This document shows, in pieces, positions 17,883 through 25,797 of a DNA stretch of 62,850 bases. The stretch covers positions 1 through 62,850 of the forward strand of contig NZ_JAFFJV010000026.1 of the NCBI RefSeq assembly GCF_016924645.1, given 5' to 3'. Origin of the DNA: Rufibacter psychrotolerans (GTDB lineage Bacteria; Bacteroidota; Bacteroidia; Cytophagales; Hymenobacteraceae). The position numbers and the translations under genes were made by a program. The notes under the pieces are model-generated. The model worked only from the letters and a program-made list of their open reading frames with translations. It made no database searches and had not been told where the DNA came from. The stretch's first letter is position 1. The number at the start of each line of letters is the position of its first letter.

Positions 17883-18542
17883 TCAGGGGTTAATGACAAA
17901 GATCTTATCTAACACGTCTGAAGACAAGATCACCGACTTGGTCTTATCTATGCTAATCTCCAGGGAGTTGTCATAGGGTATTTTATCTACTACTTGCAGT
18001 TGGGAGCCAATCTGAATGCCCATTTTGTTGAGGTACTGCAGAAAGGCCGGCTGCGAGTCTTTCACCCGGCACACCACGCCCTTTTGCTCCACGGCCAGTG
18101 AAGACAGCACACGCTGCTCTTCCTGGCGCAGCTCCCCGGCCTCGGTGGGGATGGGATCGCCGTGCGGGTCCACGCGGGGGTGGCCCAGAAACTCGTCCAG
18201 GCGCTGGATCAGCAGCTCAGACTTCACGTGCTCCATCTGCTCGGCCACCTCGTGCACCTCGTCCCAGGTGAAGTGGAGTTTCTGCACCAGGAACACCTCC
18301 CAGAGGCGGTGCTTCCGGATGATCTTGAGGGCTACCCGCCGACCTTCCTCGGTCAGCTGTACGCCGTGGTACTTCACGTAGTGCACCAGGTCTTTGGCGC
18401 TGAGTTTCCGCAGCATGTCACTGACCGAGGCAGGCTTGGTTTCCAACGATTCAGACAGGCCCGTGGTACTTACCGCCTTGGCGCCGCCGCCAGACAGCTT
18501 GTAAATGGCTTTGATGTAGTTTTCTTCGGCGGTACTGTGCAT
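17883..18542 (-). CDS. DtxR/MntR-family metal-dependent transcriptional regulator
   Basis: 219 residues: an N-terminal winged helix (ALSE-like VSTTGLSESLETKPASVSDM), a dimerisation/metal domain with His78, Glu82, His97, Glu101, Glu104 and His105 (HRLWE; VHEVAEQMEHV), and a FeoA/SH3-like C-terminal domain. The E-x-x-E-H arrangement resembles MntR rather than the Cys-containing DtxR site, suggesting Mn, although the N-terminal MntR ligands (Asp8/Glu11 in Bacillus) are Asn and Lys here. It lies 6 bp after fabH and 22 bp before the binding-protein gene, and probably represses the operon through the site at 19593. Confidence 0.92.
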   Translation of the reverse strand: MHSTAEENYIKAIYKLSGGGAKAVSTTGLSESLETKPASVSDMLRKLSAKDLVHYVKYHGVQLTEEGRRVALKIIRKHRLWEVFLVQKLHFTWDEVHEVAEQMEHVKSELLIQRLDEFLGHPRVDPHGDPIPTEAGELRQEEQRVLSSLAVEQKGVVCRVKDSQPAFLQYLNKMGIQIGSQLQVVDKIPYDNSLEISIDKTKSVILSSDVLDKIFVINP

Positions 18543-18548
18543 GTTGTC

Positions 18549-19559
18549 TTACCAGCGTATCAAGGCAGAAGCCCAGGTGAAACCACTTCCGAAGGCCGCC
18601 AGGCAGACCAGGCCGCCTTCCTTGATGCGGCCTTCCTCAAACGCTTCAGACAAGGCAATAGGAACCGAGGCGGCGGTGGTGTTCCCGTATTTCTGGATGT
18701 TGCTGAAGATCTTATGCTCCGGTAGCTTCATTTTCTGCTGGATGAACTGCGTGATGCGCAGGTTGGCCTGGTGCGGCACCACCAGGTCCAGGTCCTCGGC
18801 GGTGACGTTGTTCTGGGTCAGGGCCTCGTTGATCACCTCGGGGAAGCGGGTCACGGCGTGCTTGAACACGGTGCTGCCGTTCATGACCGGGAAAATGGTT
18901 CCCTCGTCAATCATCTGGTGGGTGATGCGGTCTGGCTCGTTGCTGGAAGGGGCAATGGCCATCAGTTCCTCGGCAAACTCGCCCTGGGCGTGCAGGTGCG
19001 TGGAAAGGATGCCCCGGTCCAGGCTCTCAGAGGGCACCAACACCGCGGCCCCGGCGCCGTCGCCAAAAATCACCGACACCGCCCGGCCTCGGTCAGAGAA
19101 ATCCAGGCCCGAGGAATGGATCTCAGAGCCCACCACCAGCACGTTGTTGTACATGCCGGTCTTAATGAACTGGTCGGCCAGGGAAAGGGAATAGATAAAA
19201 CCAGAGCACTGGTTGCGCACGTCAAACGCGGGAATCTCAGAAATGCCCAGCTCGCGCTGCAGCAACACCCCAGAACCCGGGAAGAAGTAATCGGGGCTCA
19301 GCGTGGCGAACACAATCATGTCCAGATCTTTGGGCTCCAGGCCGGCTTGCGCCAGGGCTTTGCGAGCCGCGTTGGCCGCCATGTTGGCAGTGGTGTCTTT
19401 GCCCGGCTCAAAGTAGTGGCGCTCATTGATACCGGTACGCTCCACAATCCAGGCGTCTGAGGTATCCATCAGCTTCTCCAGGTCTGTGTTCTTTACCACC
19501 TTTTCAGGTACATAGTGGCCCAGGCCAGCAATGCGCGAGTTTCTCAGTTGTTTCGTCAT
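18549..19559 (-). CDS. fabH: 3-oxoacyl-ACP synthase III (FabH)
   Basis: 336 residues. It initiates fatty-acid synthesis by condensing an acyl-CoA with malonyl-ACP. The catalytic triad is visible as Cys118 (RNQCSGF), His263 (VPHQANLR) and Asn293 (YGNTTAAS). The N-terminus IAGLGHYVPEKVV and WIVERTGINERH are typical. It is slightly longer than usual (about 320). Unusually, it heads an apparent operon with a metal regulator and importer, only 6 bp before the DtxR-family gene, and a DtxR-like operator precedes it. Confidence 0.95.
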   Translation of the reverse strand: MTKQLRNSRIAGLGHYVPEKVVKNTDLEKLMDTSDAWIVERTGINERHYFEPGKDTTANMAANAARKALAQAGLEPKDLDMIVFATLSPDYFFPGSGVLLQRELGISEIPAFDVRNQCSGFIYSLSLADQFIKTGMYNNVLVVGSEIHSSGLDFSDRGRAVSVIFGDGAGAAVLVPSESLDRGILSTHLHAQGEFAEELMAIAPSSNEPDRITHQMIDEGTIFPVMNGSTVFKHAVTRFPEVINEALTQNNVTAEDLDLVVPHQANLRITQFIQQKMKLPEHKIFSNIQKYGNTTAASVPIALSEAFEEGRIKEGGLVCLAAFGSGFTWASALIRW

Positions 19560-19566
19560 AGTAGGT

Positions 19567-19574
19567 CAAATATA
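19567..19574 (-). promoter_or_regulatory. TATATTTG -7-like box close to fabH
   Basis: On the minus strand TATATTTG matches TAnnTTTG and ends 7 bases before the fabH ATG, which would give a leaderless transcript. A second near-match, TATATTTA at 19605-19612, lies between the operator half-sites and would give a normal leader. The sequence does not tell which is used. Confidence 0.3.
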
Positions 19575-19592
19575 CGTAGATTGAAATAAAAG

Positions 19593-19619
19593 TTTAGGTT
19601 TGCCTAAATATAATTTAGG
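19593..19619. promoter_or_regulatory. DtxR/MntR-type operator upstream of fabH-metal operon
   Basis: TTTAGG-TTTG-CCTAAA (19593-19608) is a perfect 6-4-6 inverted repeat. A second TTTAGG follows 21 bp further on (19614-19619), two helical turns away. This resembles DtxR-family boxes (TTAGG...CCTAA). It lies 34 bp upstream of fabH, the first gene of the operon that contains the DtxR-family regulator, so autoregulation by metal status is likely. Confidence 0.7.
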
Positions 19620-19624
19620 CTGAT

Positions 19625-20770
19625 TTAAAGATTGAGCAGGGCTCTGGCCACCGACCGCACCTGGTCGGCCTCCTCGCGCCAGAACACCTGGGGCGGAATG
19701 CCTTGTTGGTAGTACGGTTGCCCGAGCAGAACTTCCACCTTTTCTGCCGTTAATCCTTCTGCAAAAGACAGGGTCACGCCGGCGTTGGTCTCCTCCAGGA
19801 TGGCCTGCCAGAGCGGATTCTCCTCCGTGATTATCACCAGGCCGTTGCCCAGGTACTCATACAGCTTGGTAGGAATGCAGGAGAACGTACTGGGGTGGGG
19901 CCGGTAGGGCAGCAAGCCTATGTGGTGCAATTGCTCCTGCGCCACTATTTCTTGGTGGGGCACCAGCCGGTCGCCGCCCATCAGCTGCACGAACGGCAAG
20001 GGGGCAATGAGGCGGCGTAGCTCTTCCAGAAAAGCGGTCTCGGCGGAGTAGCCGATGATGGTCAGCTCAGCCTGGGGCACCCATTGCCGGAGTTGCCGGG
20101 TGAACGCCACCGCCTCCCGCACGCCGTACAGCCGCGAAATGGTGCCCGAGTACAGCAGGCGCAGGGGCAGGTGCTCCGCTAGTTTTACGGGTGTTTTCCT
20201 GAAAGTAGCGTCTAATGTGGGAACGGGTAAGTACTTGTTCTCTAGAATGGTATAGCGATGGCTCAGAAAGGGGAGTTCCTGCGCGTAGGAGCGCTCCGCC
20301 AGGAAGAAATGGCTGATCCTGGGTGCCAAGGCCTTTTCCATGCCTCTCACCAGTTGGCCCAGGAGCTTTCCCCAGAATCCGCCGTACACCTCTTGGGTGG
20401 TGAGGTTGAGGAAATAGTTTTCCTGCACGTCATACACCAGCTTGCAGGTGTTGGCGCGGCAGTACCACCAGCTGAGCGGCAGCAGCTCGTGGGTGCCTAC
20501 TATGAGCAGATGGGGCTTTACCCGCTGCAGGAGCTTCCAGTAGGTGCGCTGGGCTTTGAGGCGGCCCCAGGACAAGCGCTTGAAATGGAACACCGGGTGG
20601 AAGTGGAGGTTGCTGCTGCCGGCCGCGCTGCCGGGAAGCGGAGCCCGGAAGCCGGCTACGTGCACCTCCGCTTGCGGCATTTGGGCCAGGGCTAACCCAA
20701 TCTTTTCAAAGAGGCGAGTATCAGAAACCGGCTTCAGCAGGGAGGCCAGCAGAATTCGTTTTCGAATCAT
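19625..20770 (-). CDS. Glycosyltransferase, GT4-like (GT-B fold)
   Basis: 381 residues from the ATG at 20770; a GTG two codons upstream is less likely. The N-terminal Rossmann-like half contains LVYDVQENYFLNL. The C-terminal donor-binding half contains LRLLYSGTISRLYG, VQLMGG and the GT4-like acidic region CIPTKLYEYLGNGLVIITEENP. It is probably a cytoplasmic or membrane-associated enzyme of cell-surface polysaccharide synthesis; donor and acceptor cannot be inferred. It is divergent from dapD with only 47 bp between the start codons. The stop lies at the edge of the fabH operator region. Confidence 0.85.
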   Translation of the reverse strand: MIRKRILLASLLKPVSDTRLFEKIGLALAQMPQAEVHVAGFRAPLPGSAAGSSNLHFHPVFHFKRLSWGRLKAQRTYWKLLQRVKPHLLIVGTHELLPLSWWYCRANTCKLVYDVQENYFLNLTTQEVYGGFWGKLLGQLVRGMEKALAPRISHFFLAERSYAQELPFLSHRYTILENKYLPVPTLDATFRKTPVKLAEHLPLRLLYSGTISRLYGVREAVAFTRQLRQWVPQAELTIIGYSAETAFLEELRRLIAPLPFVQLMGGDRLVPHQEIVAQEQLHHIGLLPYRPHPSTFSCIPTKLYEYLGNGLVIITEENPLWQAILEETNAGVTLSFAEGLTAEKVEVLLGQPYYQQGIPPQVFWREEADQVRSVARALLNL

Positions 20771-20783
20771 CGCCACAATTTAA

Positions 20784-20791
20784 TAATTTTG
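20784..20791 (+). promoter_or_regulatory. TAATTTTG -7-like box for dapD
   Basis: Matches TAnnTTTG and would start transcription about 20 bases before the dapD ATG. No exact TTG is found at the -33 position. Confidence 0.4.
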
Positions 20792-20817
20792 ACTTCTTAT
20801 TCTTTTACAAAGACAAC

Positions 20818-21636
20818 ATGAACGATTTACGAGAAACCATAGAGAGTGCCTGGCAAGACCGGTCTCTGCTGGGCCAGAAGAGCACGCAGGAGGCGATCAG
20901 GTGTGTGATTCAGATGCTGGACAGAGGCGAACTGCGCGTGGCCGAACCCACTGCTGAGGTAAAGTGGCAGGTGAACGAGTGGGTGAAAAAAGCCGTGCTC
21001 ATGTATTTCCCCATCCAGCAGATGGAGACCATTGAGGCCGGCCCGTTTGAGTTCCACGACAAGATTCCGCTGAAAAGCGGTTTTGCCGACCTGGGCGTTC
21101 GCGTGGTTCCTCATGCCCTGGCCCGCCACGGCGCGTACCTGGCCAAAGGAGTGATCCTGATGCCGTCTTACACCAACATTGGCGCGTACGTAGACGAGGG
21201 AACCATGGTAGACACCTGGGCTACCGTGGGTTCTTGCGCGCAGGTGGGCAAACACGTGCACCTGAGCGGTGGCGTGGGTCTGGGCGGTGTGCTGGAGCCC
21301 GTGCAGGCGGCCCCGGTGATCATTGAGGACGGTGCCTTTATTGGCTCGCGCAGCATTCTGGTAGAGGGCTGCCATATTGGCAAGGAAGCCGTGATTGGCG
21401 CCAACGTCTGCATCACCGGCTCTTCCAAGATCATTGACGTAACCGGCGCTGAGCCGAAGGAATACAAAGGCTACGTTCCGCCGCGCTCAGTGGTGATTCC
21501 GGGTTCTTACACCAAAGAATTCCCGGCCGGCTCTTTCCAGGTGCCCTGCGCCCTGATCATTGGCCAGCGCAAAGAAAGCACCGACCTGAAGACGTCCTTG
21601 AACGATGCCCTGCGGGAAAACGCGGTAGCCGTTTAA
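20818..21636 (+). CDS. dapD: Tetrahydrodipicolinate N-succinyltransferase (DapD)
   Basis: 272 residues, the normal length. It succinylates tetrahydrodipicolinate from succinyl-CoA in the lysine/diaminopimelate pathway that feeds peptidoglycan. A left-handed beta-helix of hexapeptide repeats occupies the centre (VILMPSYTNIGAYVDEGTMV; ATVGSCAQVGKHVHLSGGVG; EDGAFIGSRSILVEGCHIG). It is a soluble trimer in the cytoplasm. It stands as a single gene with its own terminator. Confidence 0.96.
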   Translation: MNDLRETIESAWQDRSLLGQKSTQEAIRCVIQMLDRGELRVAEPTAEVKWQVNEWVKKAVLMYFPIQQMETIEAGPFEFHDKIPLKSGFADLGVRVVPHALARHGAYLAKGVILMPSYTNIGAYVDEGTMVDTWATVGSCAQVGKHVHLSGGVGLGGVLEPVQAAPVIIEDGAFIGSRSILVEGCHIGKEAVIGANVCITGSSKIIDVTGAEPKEYKGYVPPRSVVIPGSYTKEFPAGSFQVPCALIIGQRKESTDLKTSLNDALRENAVAV

Positions 21637-21656
21637 GGCCGGTTTTTACAGAATCT

Positions 21657-21707
21657 GCCCTGAAACAGGAAAGGCCGGCAACTTGCCGGCCTTTCCTGTT
21701 TCAGGGC
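21657..21707. terminator. Bidirectional terminator between dapD and hbd
   Basis: A perfect 25 bp inverted repeat (GCCCTGAAACAGGAAAGGCC... arm) with a one-base centre, between convergent genes. Confidence 0.85.
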
Positions 21708-21732
21708 TATTTATCTAGAATCAGCTTCAAAC

Positions 21733-22632
21733 CTAAAGTGCTTGGCGCTTTTTAAAGGTATCGGCTACTACCAGGTCTTTGGTGCCGTGGTTGTAGCTGT
21801 AGAAGCCCTGACCCGATTTCACGCCTTTGTGGCCCGCCTGTACCATGTTCACCAGCAAGGGGCACGGCGCGTACTTTGGATTGCCGAAACCATCGTGCAG
21901 CACCCGCAGGATGGAGAGGCACACGTCCAGACCAATAAAGTCGGCGAGTTGCAGGGGACCCATGGGATGCGCCATGCCCAGCTTCATGATGGTGTCAATT
22001 TCCTCCACGCCGGCCACGCCTTCAAACAAGGAGAAAATGGCCTCGTTGATCATGGGCATCAGGATGCGGTTGGCCACGAAGCCGGGGTAATCGTTCGCCT
22101 CGGCGGGAATTTTGCCTAATTGCCGGGAAAGGTCCAGGATCTGGGTGGTCACCTCGTCGCTGGTGGAATAGCCCCTGATCACCTCCACCAGTTTCATCAC
22201 GGGCACCGGATTCATGAAGTGCATGCCAATCACCTTGTCGGGGCGCTGGGTCACCGAGGCGATCTTGGTGATGGAGATGGAGGAGGTGTTGCTGGCCAGG
22301 ATGCACCCGGGCTTGGTAGAGGCGTCCAGTTGCCGGAACAGGTCTAGCTTGATGTCCACGTTCTCCGTAGCCGCCTCTACCACCAGGTCTGCTTCGCGCA
22401 CACCTTGCTGCAGGTTGGTGTGCGTAGAGATGCGCTGCAGGGTTTCCTGCTTTTGCTCCTCGGTTACGGTGCCTTTGGCCACCATGCGGTCCAGGTTCTT
22501 GGCAATGGTGCCCAGCGCCCGGGTGAGCGAGTCCTGCGAAATATCAATCAACGAAACAGAGAAACCATTCTGCGCAAAGACGTGGGCAATGCCGTTGCCC
22601 ATGGTGCCAGATCCAATTACGGCTATGTTCAT
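21733..22632 (-). CDS. hbd: 3-hydroxyacyl-CoA (3-hydroxybutyryl-CoA) dehydrogenase
   Basis: 299 residues. The NAD-binding Rossmann motif is IAVIGSGTMGNGIAHVF (GxGxxGxG at 7-14). The acidic residue ending beta-2 (SLIDIS), the substrate-binding SSISIT region and GMHFMNPVPVMKLVEVIRG are typical of Hbd/PaaH-type enzymes, which interconvert acetoacetyl-CoA and 3-hydroxybutyryl-CoA. The C-terminal helical dimerisation domain is complete (AHPMGPLQLADFIGLDV). It is a monocistronic minus-strand gene sharing a bidirectional terminator with dapD. Confidence 0.93.
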   Translation of the reverse strand: MNIAVIGSGTMGNGIAHVFAQNGFSVSLIDISQDSLTRALGTIAKNLDRMVAKGTVTEEQKQETLQRISTHTNLQQGVREADLVVEAATENVDIKLDLFRQLDASTKPGCILASNTSSISITKIASVTQRPDKVIGMHFMNPVPVMKLVEVIRGYSTSDEVTTQILDLSRQLGKIPAEANDYPGFVANRILMPMINEAIFSLFEGVAGVEEIDTIMKLGMAHPMGPLQLADFIGLDVCLSILRVLHDGFGNPKYAPCPLLVNMVQAGHKGVKSGQGFYSYNHGTKDLVVADTFKKRQAL

Positions 22633-22868
22633 AGAATAAGCGTTAGTTAGTAAGACCAGGGCGCAAAGCTATCATATTTTGGCAGGTGCGCAAGGCCCTT
22701 TAACGGGCTGCGCAAACGAAAGCGCCACTAAACGAACTACTTGCTATATTTTGTATGCCTATATAAATCTTTTAAAATATTCTTGCGTAAAAGCAGAAAA
22801 ATCACTAACAGGGCTACCTGGGTGGTTCTAAACAAATGAACAAAACCTAACCAAACACAACTAAAACT

Positions 22869-23021
22869 ATGGGAAATCTATTGTATATCATCGCGGTAGT
22901 GCTGGTAATCATCTGGCTGATCGGGTTCCTGGGCTTCGGTGACCAAGTAGGGGGCATTATCCACGTCTTGCTGGTTATTGCCATCATCGCCGTGTTGCTG
23001 CGCCTGATCAGGAGGGCATAA
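22869..23021 (+). CDS. lmo0937-family small membrane protein, copy A
   Basis: 50 residues (MGNLLYIIAVVLVIIWLIGF...). Two hydrophobic segments (about 4-24 and 30-46) are separated by the short polar turn GFGDQVGG and followed by an Arg-rich end LRLIRRA. This matches the lmo0937 family of tiny membrane proteins of unknown role, often seen among general-stress genes. A near-identical second copy follows 50 bp downstream. Upstream, TATATTTTG at 22745 is a near-match to the -7 consensus, and the rest of 22633-22868 holds nothing else recognisable. Confidence 0.85.
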   Translation: MGNLLYIIAVVLVIIWLIGFLGFGDQVGGIIHVLLVIAIIAVLLRLIRRA

Positions 23022-23071
23022 GCCAGCCGGTAGCAACTCAACGCATCTACTGATAGACAAGTGAACAAAAT

Positions 23072-23221
23072 ATGGGAAACTTACTGTACATCATTGCGGT
23101 GGTGCTTGTGATTTTGTGGCTCATCGGGTTCTTAGGATTCGGGGATACCGTGGGTGGCGTCATCCACGTCTTGCTGGTCATCGCCATCATCGCCGTGTTG
23201 CTAAGATTGATCCGGGGATGA
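23072..23221 (+). CDS. lmo0937-family small membrane protein, copy B
   Basis: 49 residues, differing from copy A at only a few positions (IIW to ILW, GDQVGGI to GDTVGGV, and the C-terminus RRA to RG). The nucleotide sequences differ mostly at third positions, so the tandem duplication is not brand-new and the protein is under constraint. Same two-segment membrane topology. It is followed directly by a strong terminator, implying a two-gene unit. Confidence 0.85.
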   Translation: MGNLLYIIAVVLVILWLIGFLGFGDTVGGVIHVLLVIAIIAVLLRLIRG

Positions 23222-23246
23222 TCTCCCGGCAAAACTGAATTGTTGA

Positions 23247-23286
23247 AAAACAGAAAGGGCGCCCCGCAGGGCGCCCTTTCTGTTTT
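23247..23286. terminator. Bidirectional terminator
   Basis: AAAACAGAAAGGGCGCCC and its exact reverse complement flank a 4-base loop, between the convergent lmo0937 pair and the ABC-F gene. Confidence 0.85.
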
Positions 23287-23321
23287 AGGGGTGTTTCTTG
23301 AAAAACCGCGGTAAAACGGCC
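23283..23321. repeat. dispersed palindrome, copy 8
   Basis: Arms TTTTAGGGGTGTTTC and GAAAAACCGCGGTAAAACGG. It abuts the terminator and ends 5 bp from the ABC-F stop codon. Confidence 0.5.
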
Positions 23322-23326
23322 GCCGG

Positions 23327-24955
23327 TTACACCAGGGTGCTTACGCCGTACATCTGGGCCCTGAGCGCTTTGATGTCCTCGTTGGTGAGGTATTCATCAT
23401 AGCTCATGCGCTTGTCAATGATGCCTTTGGGTGTAAGTTCAATGATGCGGTTGGCGATGGTGTCTACGAACTGCAAGTCATGCGAGCTGAACAGGAGGGA
23501 GCCCTGGTATTCTTTGAGGCCGTTGTTGAGGGCCGTGATGGATTCCAGGTCCAGGTGGTTTGTGGGCTCATCCAGCACCAGCATGTTGCCGCTCTGCAGC
23601 ATCATGCGCGACAGCATGCAGCGCACTTTCTCCCCTCCAGACAACACACTGGCTTTCTTCAGCGACTCTTCACCGGAGAACAGCATGCGGCCCAGGAAAC
23701 CCCGGATAAAGCTCTCGTCTTTCTCCACCGAGAACTGGCGCAGCCAGTCTACCAGGTTCAGGTCAGTTTGGAAGAACTCGTTGTTGTCCTTAGGGAAATA
23801 CGCCGTGCTGATGGTGGTGCCCCACTTGTATTCTCCTTTCTCGGGGGCTTGCTCGCCCATGATGATCTTGAAGAAGGTGGTGGCCGCCAGGTCATTGCGA
23901 CTGATCACGGCAATTTTGTCTTTCTTGTCAACGGTGAAGGTGACATCCTTGAACAGGAGGCCGTCTTCGCTGCGGGCGGTGAGCTCGTCTACCTGCAGCA
24001 GCTGGTTACCGGCTTCTCGCTCTTGTTTGAACTGAATGTACGGGTAGCGGCGGCTAGAGGGCTTGATGTCTTCCAGGGTAAGTTTCTCCAGCAATTTAGC
24101 CCGCGAGGTAGCCTGCTTTGATTTAGAGGCGTTTGCGCTGAAACGGGCAATAAACGACTGCAGCTCCTTGCGCTTGTCCTCGGTTTTCTTGTTGGCGTCG
24201 GTGCGCTGTTTCAGGGCCAGTTGGCTGGACTCGTACCAGAACGAGTAGTTACCGGCGTACAGCTGAATCTTGCCAAAGTCAATGTCGGCGATGTGCGTAC
24301 ACACGGCATCCAGGAAGTGGCGGTCGTGGCTTACCACAATCACGGTATTCTGGAAGTTGTCCAGGAAGTTCTCCAGCCACATGATGGATTCGGCGTCCAG
24401 GTGGTTGGTAGGCTCATCCAGCAACAGAATGTCTGGGTTGCCAAACAGGGCCTGCGCCAACAGGACCCGGATTTTCTCGTTACCGCCCAGGTCTTTCATG
24501 AGGGTGTAGTGCAGGTCCGGCTGAATGCCCAGACCGCTCAGGAGCTCGCCCGCCTCGTACTCGGCGTTCCAGCCTTCCATGTCGGCAAACTCGGCCTCCA
24601 GTTCAGAGGCGCGCATGCCGTCTTCCTCGGTGAAGTCTTCCTTGGCGTAGATGGCGTCTTTCTCGTTCATGATGTCCCACAGGCGCTTGTGGCCCATAAT
24701 CACCGTCTGGAGCACCGGAAACTCATCATACTCATAGTGGTTCTGCTTGAGGACCGCCAGACGCATTTTGGCCGGAATGTCCACCGTGCCGGTGTTGGGG
24801 TCAATCTCACCGGACAATATCTTCAGGAAAGTTGACTTGCCCGCCCCGTTGGCGCCAATAAGGCCGTAACAGTTGCCGGGGGAAAACTTAATGGTAACGT
24901 CTTCAAAAAGGGTGCGTTTGCCGTAGCCAAGGCTAACGTTGCTGGTACTGATCAT
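23327..24955 (-). CDS. ABC-F family ATPase (YbiT-like) with one degenerate ATP site
   Basis: 542 residues from the ATG at 24955; the frame opens further upstream but MISTSNVSLGYGKR is the usual start. Two nucleotide-binding domains and no membrane segment define a ribosome-associated ABC-F protein. NBD1 has Walker A GANGAGKST (34-42), signature LGGNEK and LLLDEPTNHLD. The linker (about 245-300) is rich in Lys/Arg. NBD2 has ISRNDLAATT (351-360) in place of Walker A, the canonical signature LSGGEK and LVLDEPTNHLD. Thus site I (Walker A1 + signature 2) is canonical and site II (Walker A2 + signature 1) is degenerate in both halves. It is likely a translation factor that binds the ribosomal E site. 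Confidence 0.92.
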   Translation of the reverse strand: MISTSNVSLGYGKRTLFEDVTIKFSPGNCYGLIGANGAGKSTFLKILSGEIDPNTGTVDIPAKMRLAVLKQNHYEYDEFPVLQTVIMGHKRLWDIMNEKDAIYAKEDFTEEDGMRASELEAEFADMEGWNAEYEAGELLSGLGIQPDLHYTLMKDLGGNEKIRVLLAQALFGNPDILLLDEPTNHLDAESIMWLENFLDNFQNTVIVVSHDRHFLDAVCTHIADIDFGKIQLYAGNYSFWYESSQLALKQRTDANKKTEDKRKELQSFIARFSANASKSKQATSRAKLLEKLTLEDIKPSSRRYPYIQFKQEREAGNQLLQVDELTARSEDGLLFKDVTFTVDKKDKIAVISRNDLAATTFFKIIMGEQAPEKGEYKWGTTISTAYFPKDNNEFFQTDLNLVDWLRQFSVEKDESFIRGFLGRMLFSGEESLKKASVLSGGEKVRCMLSRMMLQSGNMLVLDEPTNHLDLESITALNNGLKEYQGSLLFSSHDLQFVDTIANRIIELTPKGIIDKRMSYDEYLTNEDIKALRAQMYGVSTLV

Positions 24956-25270
24956 GCTGCTCTGATATATATAGTATAGAGTTTCTAAGGGCGAAGTTAC
25001 CAAAAGAACTGAAAAGCCCCGTATTGCGGCTGTTTTTCAGGTTTCCGGGCTGGTATACTCACTATACAGACAATCAAAGGGTTAAACTAGTTCAGCAAAA
25101 CAAGCCAGGCCCGGGAGTATTCAGGCCAAGGCCGGAAGGGTAAAAAAAGTGGGAATAGGACAACACCTCCCGCCCGAATCAAGTATATAATAATCAATAT
25201 CTACAATGCGAAAAACGGGATTGCAGGAGCAGTCTTCTGGAAATTAATCTAAAACGAAACCAAACAAAAC
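24956..25270. other. 315 bp spacer, no gene seen
   Basis: AT-rich near both ends. A weak half-palindrome (GGCTGTTTTTCAGG, about 25028-25041) may be a decayed member of the dispersed family. No promoter box matches well. Confidence 0.4.
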
Positions 25271-25738
25271 ATGGAACAACGCAGGATAACGGTACAGAAA
25301 ACAGGTACCTACATTGGGTTGATGACGGGTATTGCAGCAATAGCGTATCACCTTTTACTTATATTAACGGGGCTCTCAGATGTGACCTCGCTCCACTTTT
25401 TAACCGGTGTTATCTTGGTGGTGGGGGTTTGTTTAGCCATAAAACGCCATAAAGCCCTTAAAAACGGCTACATCAATTACCTGGAAGGGATTGGGGTCGG
25501 CTTTATGGTGGGTCTGGTATCGGCGGTGGTGTATACCATTGCCCAGGTGCTGGGAGACTACCTCTTTAACATGGCTTACTCTTACCCGTACGCCGTTGAT
25601 GAGTCTTACGGCGATGAGCCGGCCATCTGGATAGTAGCCACCACCTGGATCATCTTCGGGGTAGTGCTGGGGCCCTTTATCGCGTACCTGGCCATGCAGT
25701 ACTTCAAGCGCCCAGACCACAAAATGACCACCGACTGA
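25271..25738 (+). CDS. DUF4199 family membrane protein
   Basis: 155 residues with four hydrophobic segments (about 12-34, 40-58, 74-98 and 118-142). The layout and the segment KRHKALKNGYINYLEGIGVGFMVG are characteristic of DUF4199 proteins, a Bacteroidota-specific inner-membrane family of unknown function. Cytoplasmic ends appear to be N-terminal MEQRRITVQ and the C-terminal tail FKRPDHKMTTD. It is monocistronic, with its own terminator. Confidence 0.85.
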   Translation: MEQRRITVQKTGTYIGLMTGIAAIAYHLLLILTGLSDVTSLHFLTGVILVVGVCLAIKRHKALKNGYINYLEGIGVGFMVGLVSAVVYTIAQVLGDYLFNMAYSYPYAVDESYGDEPAIWIVATTWIIFGVVLGPFIAYLAMQYFKRPDHKMTTD

Positions 25739-25763
25739 GAAGTGCCCTTCCCTTAACAATGCT

Positions 25764-25797
25764 AAGACCCGGCTACCTATAGCCGGGTCTTTTTTTG
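25764..25797 (+). terminator. Terminator of DUF4199 gene
   Basis: AAGACCCGGCT / AGCCGGGTCTT stem with a 6-base loop and a T7 tail. Confidence 0.85.
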
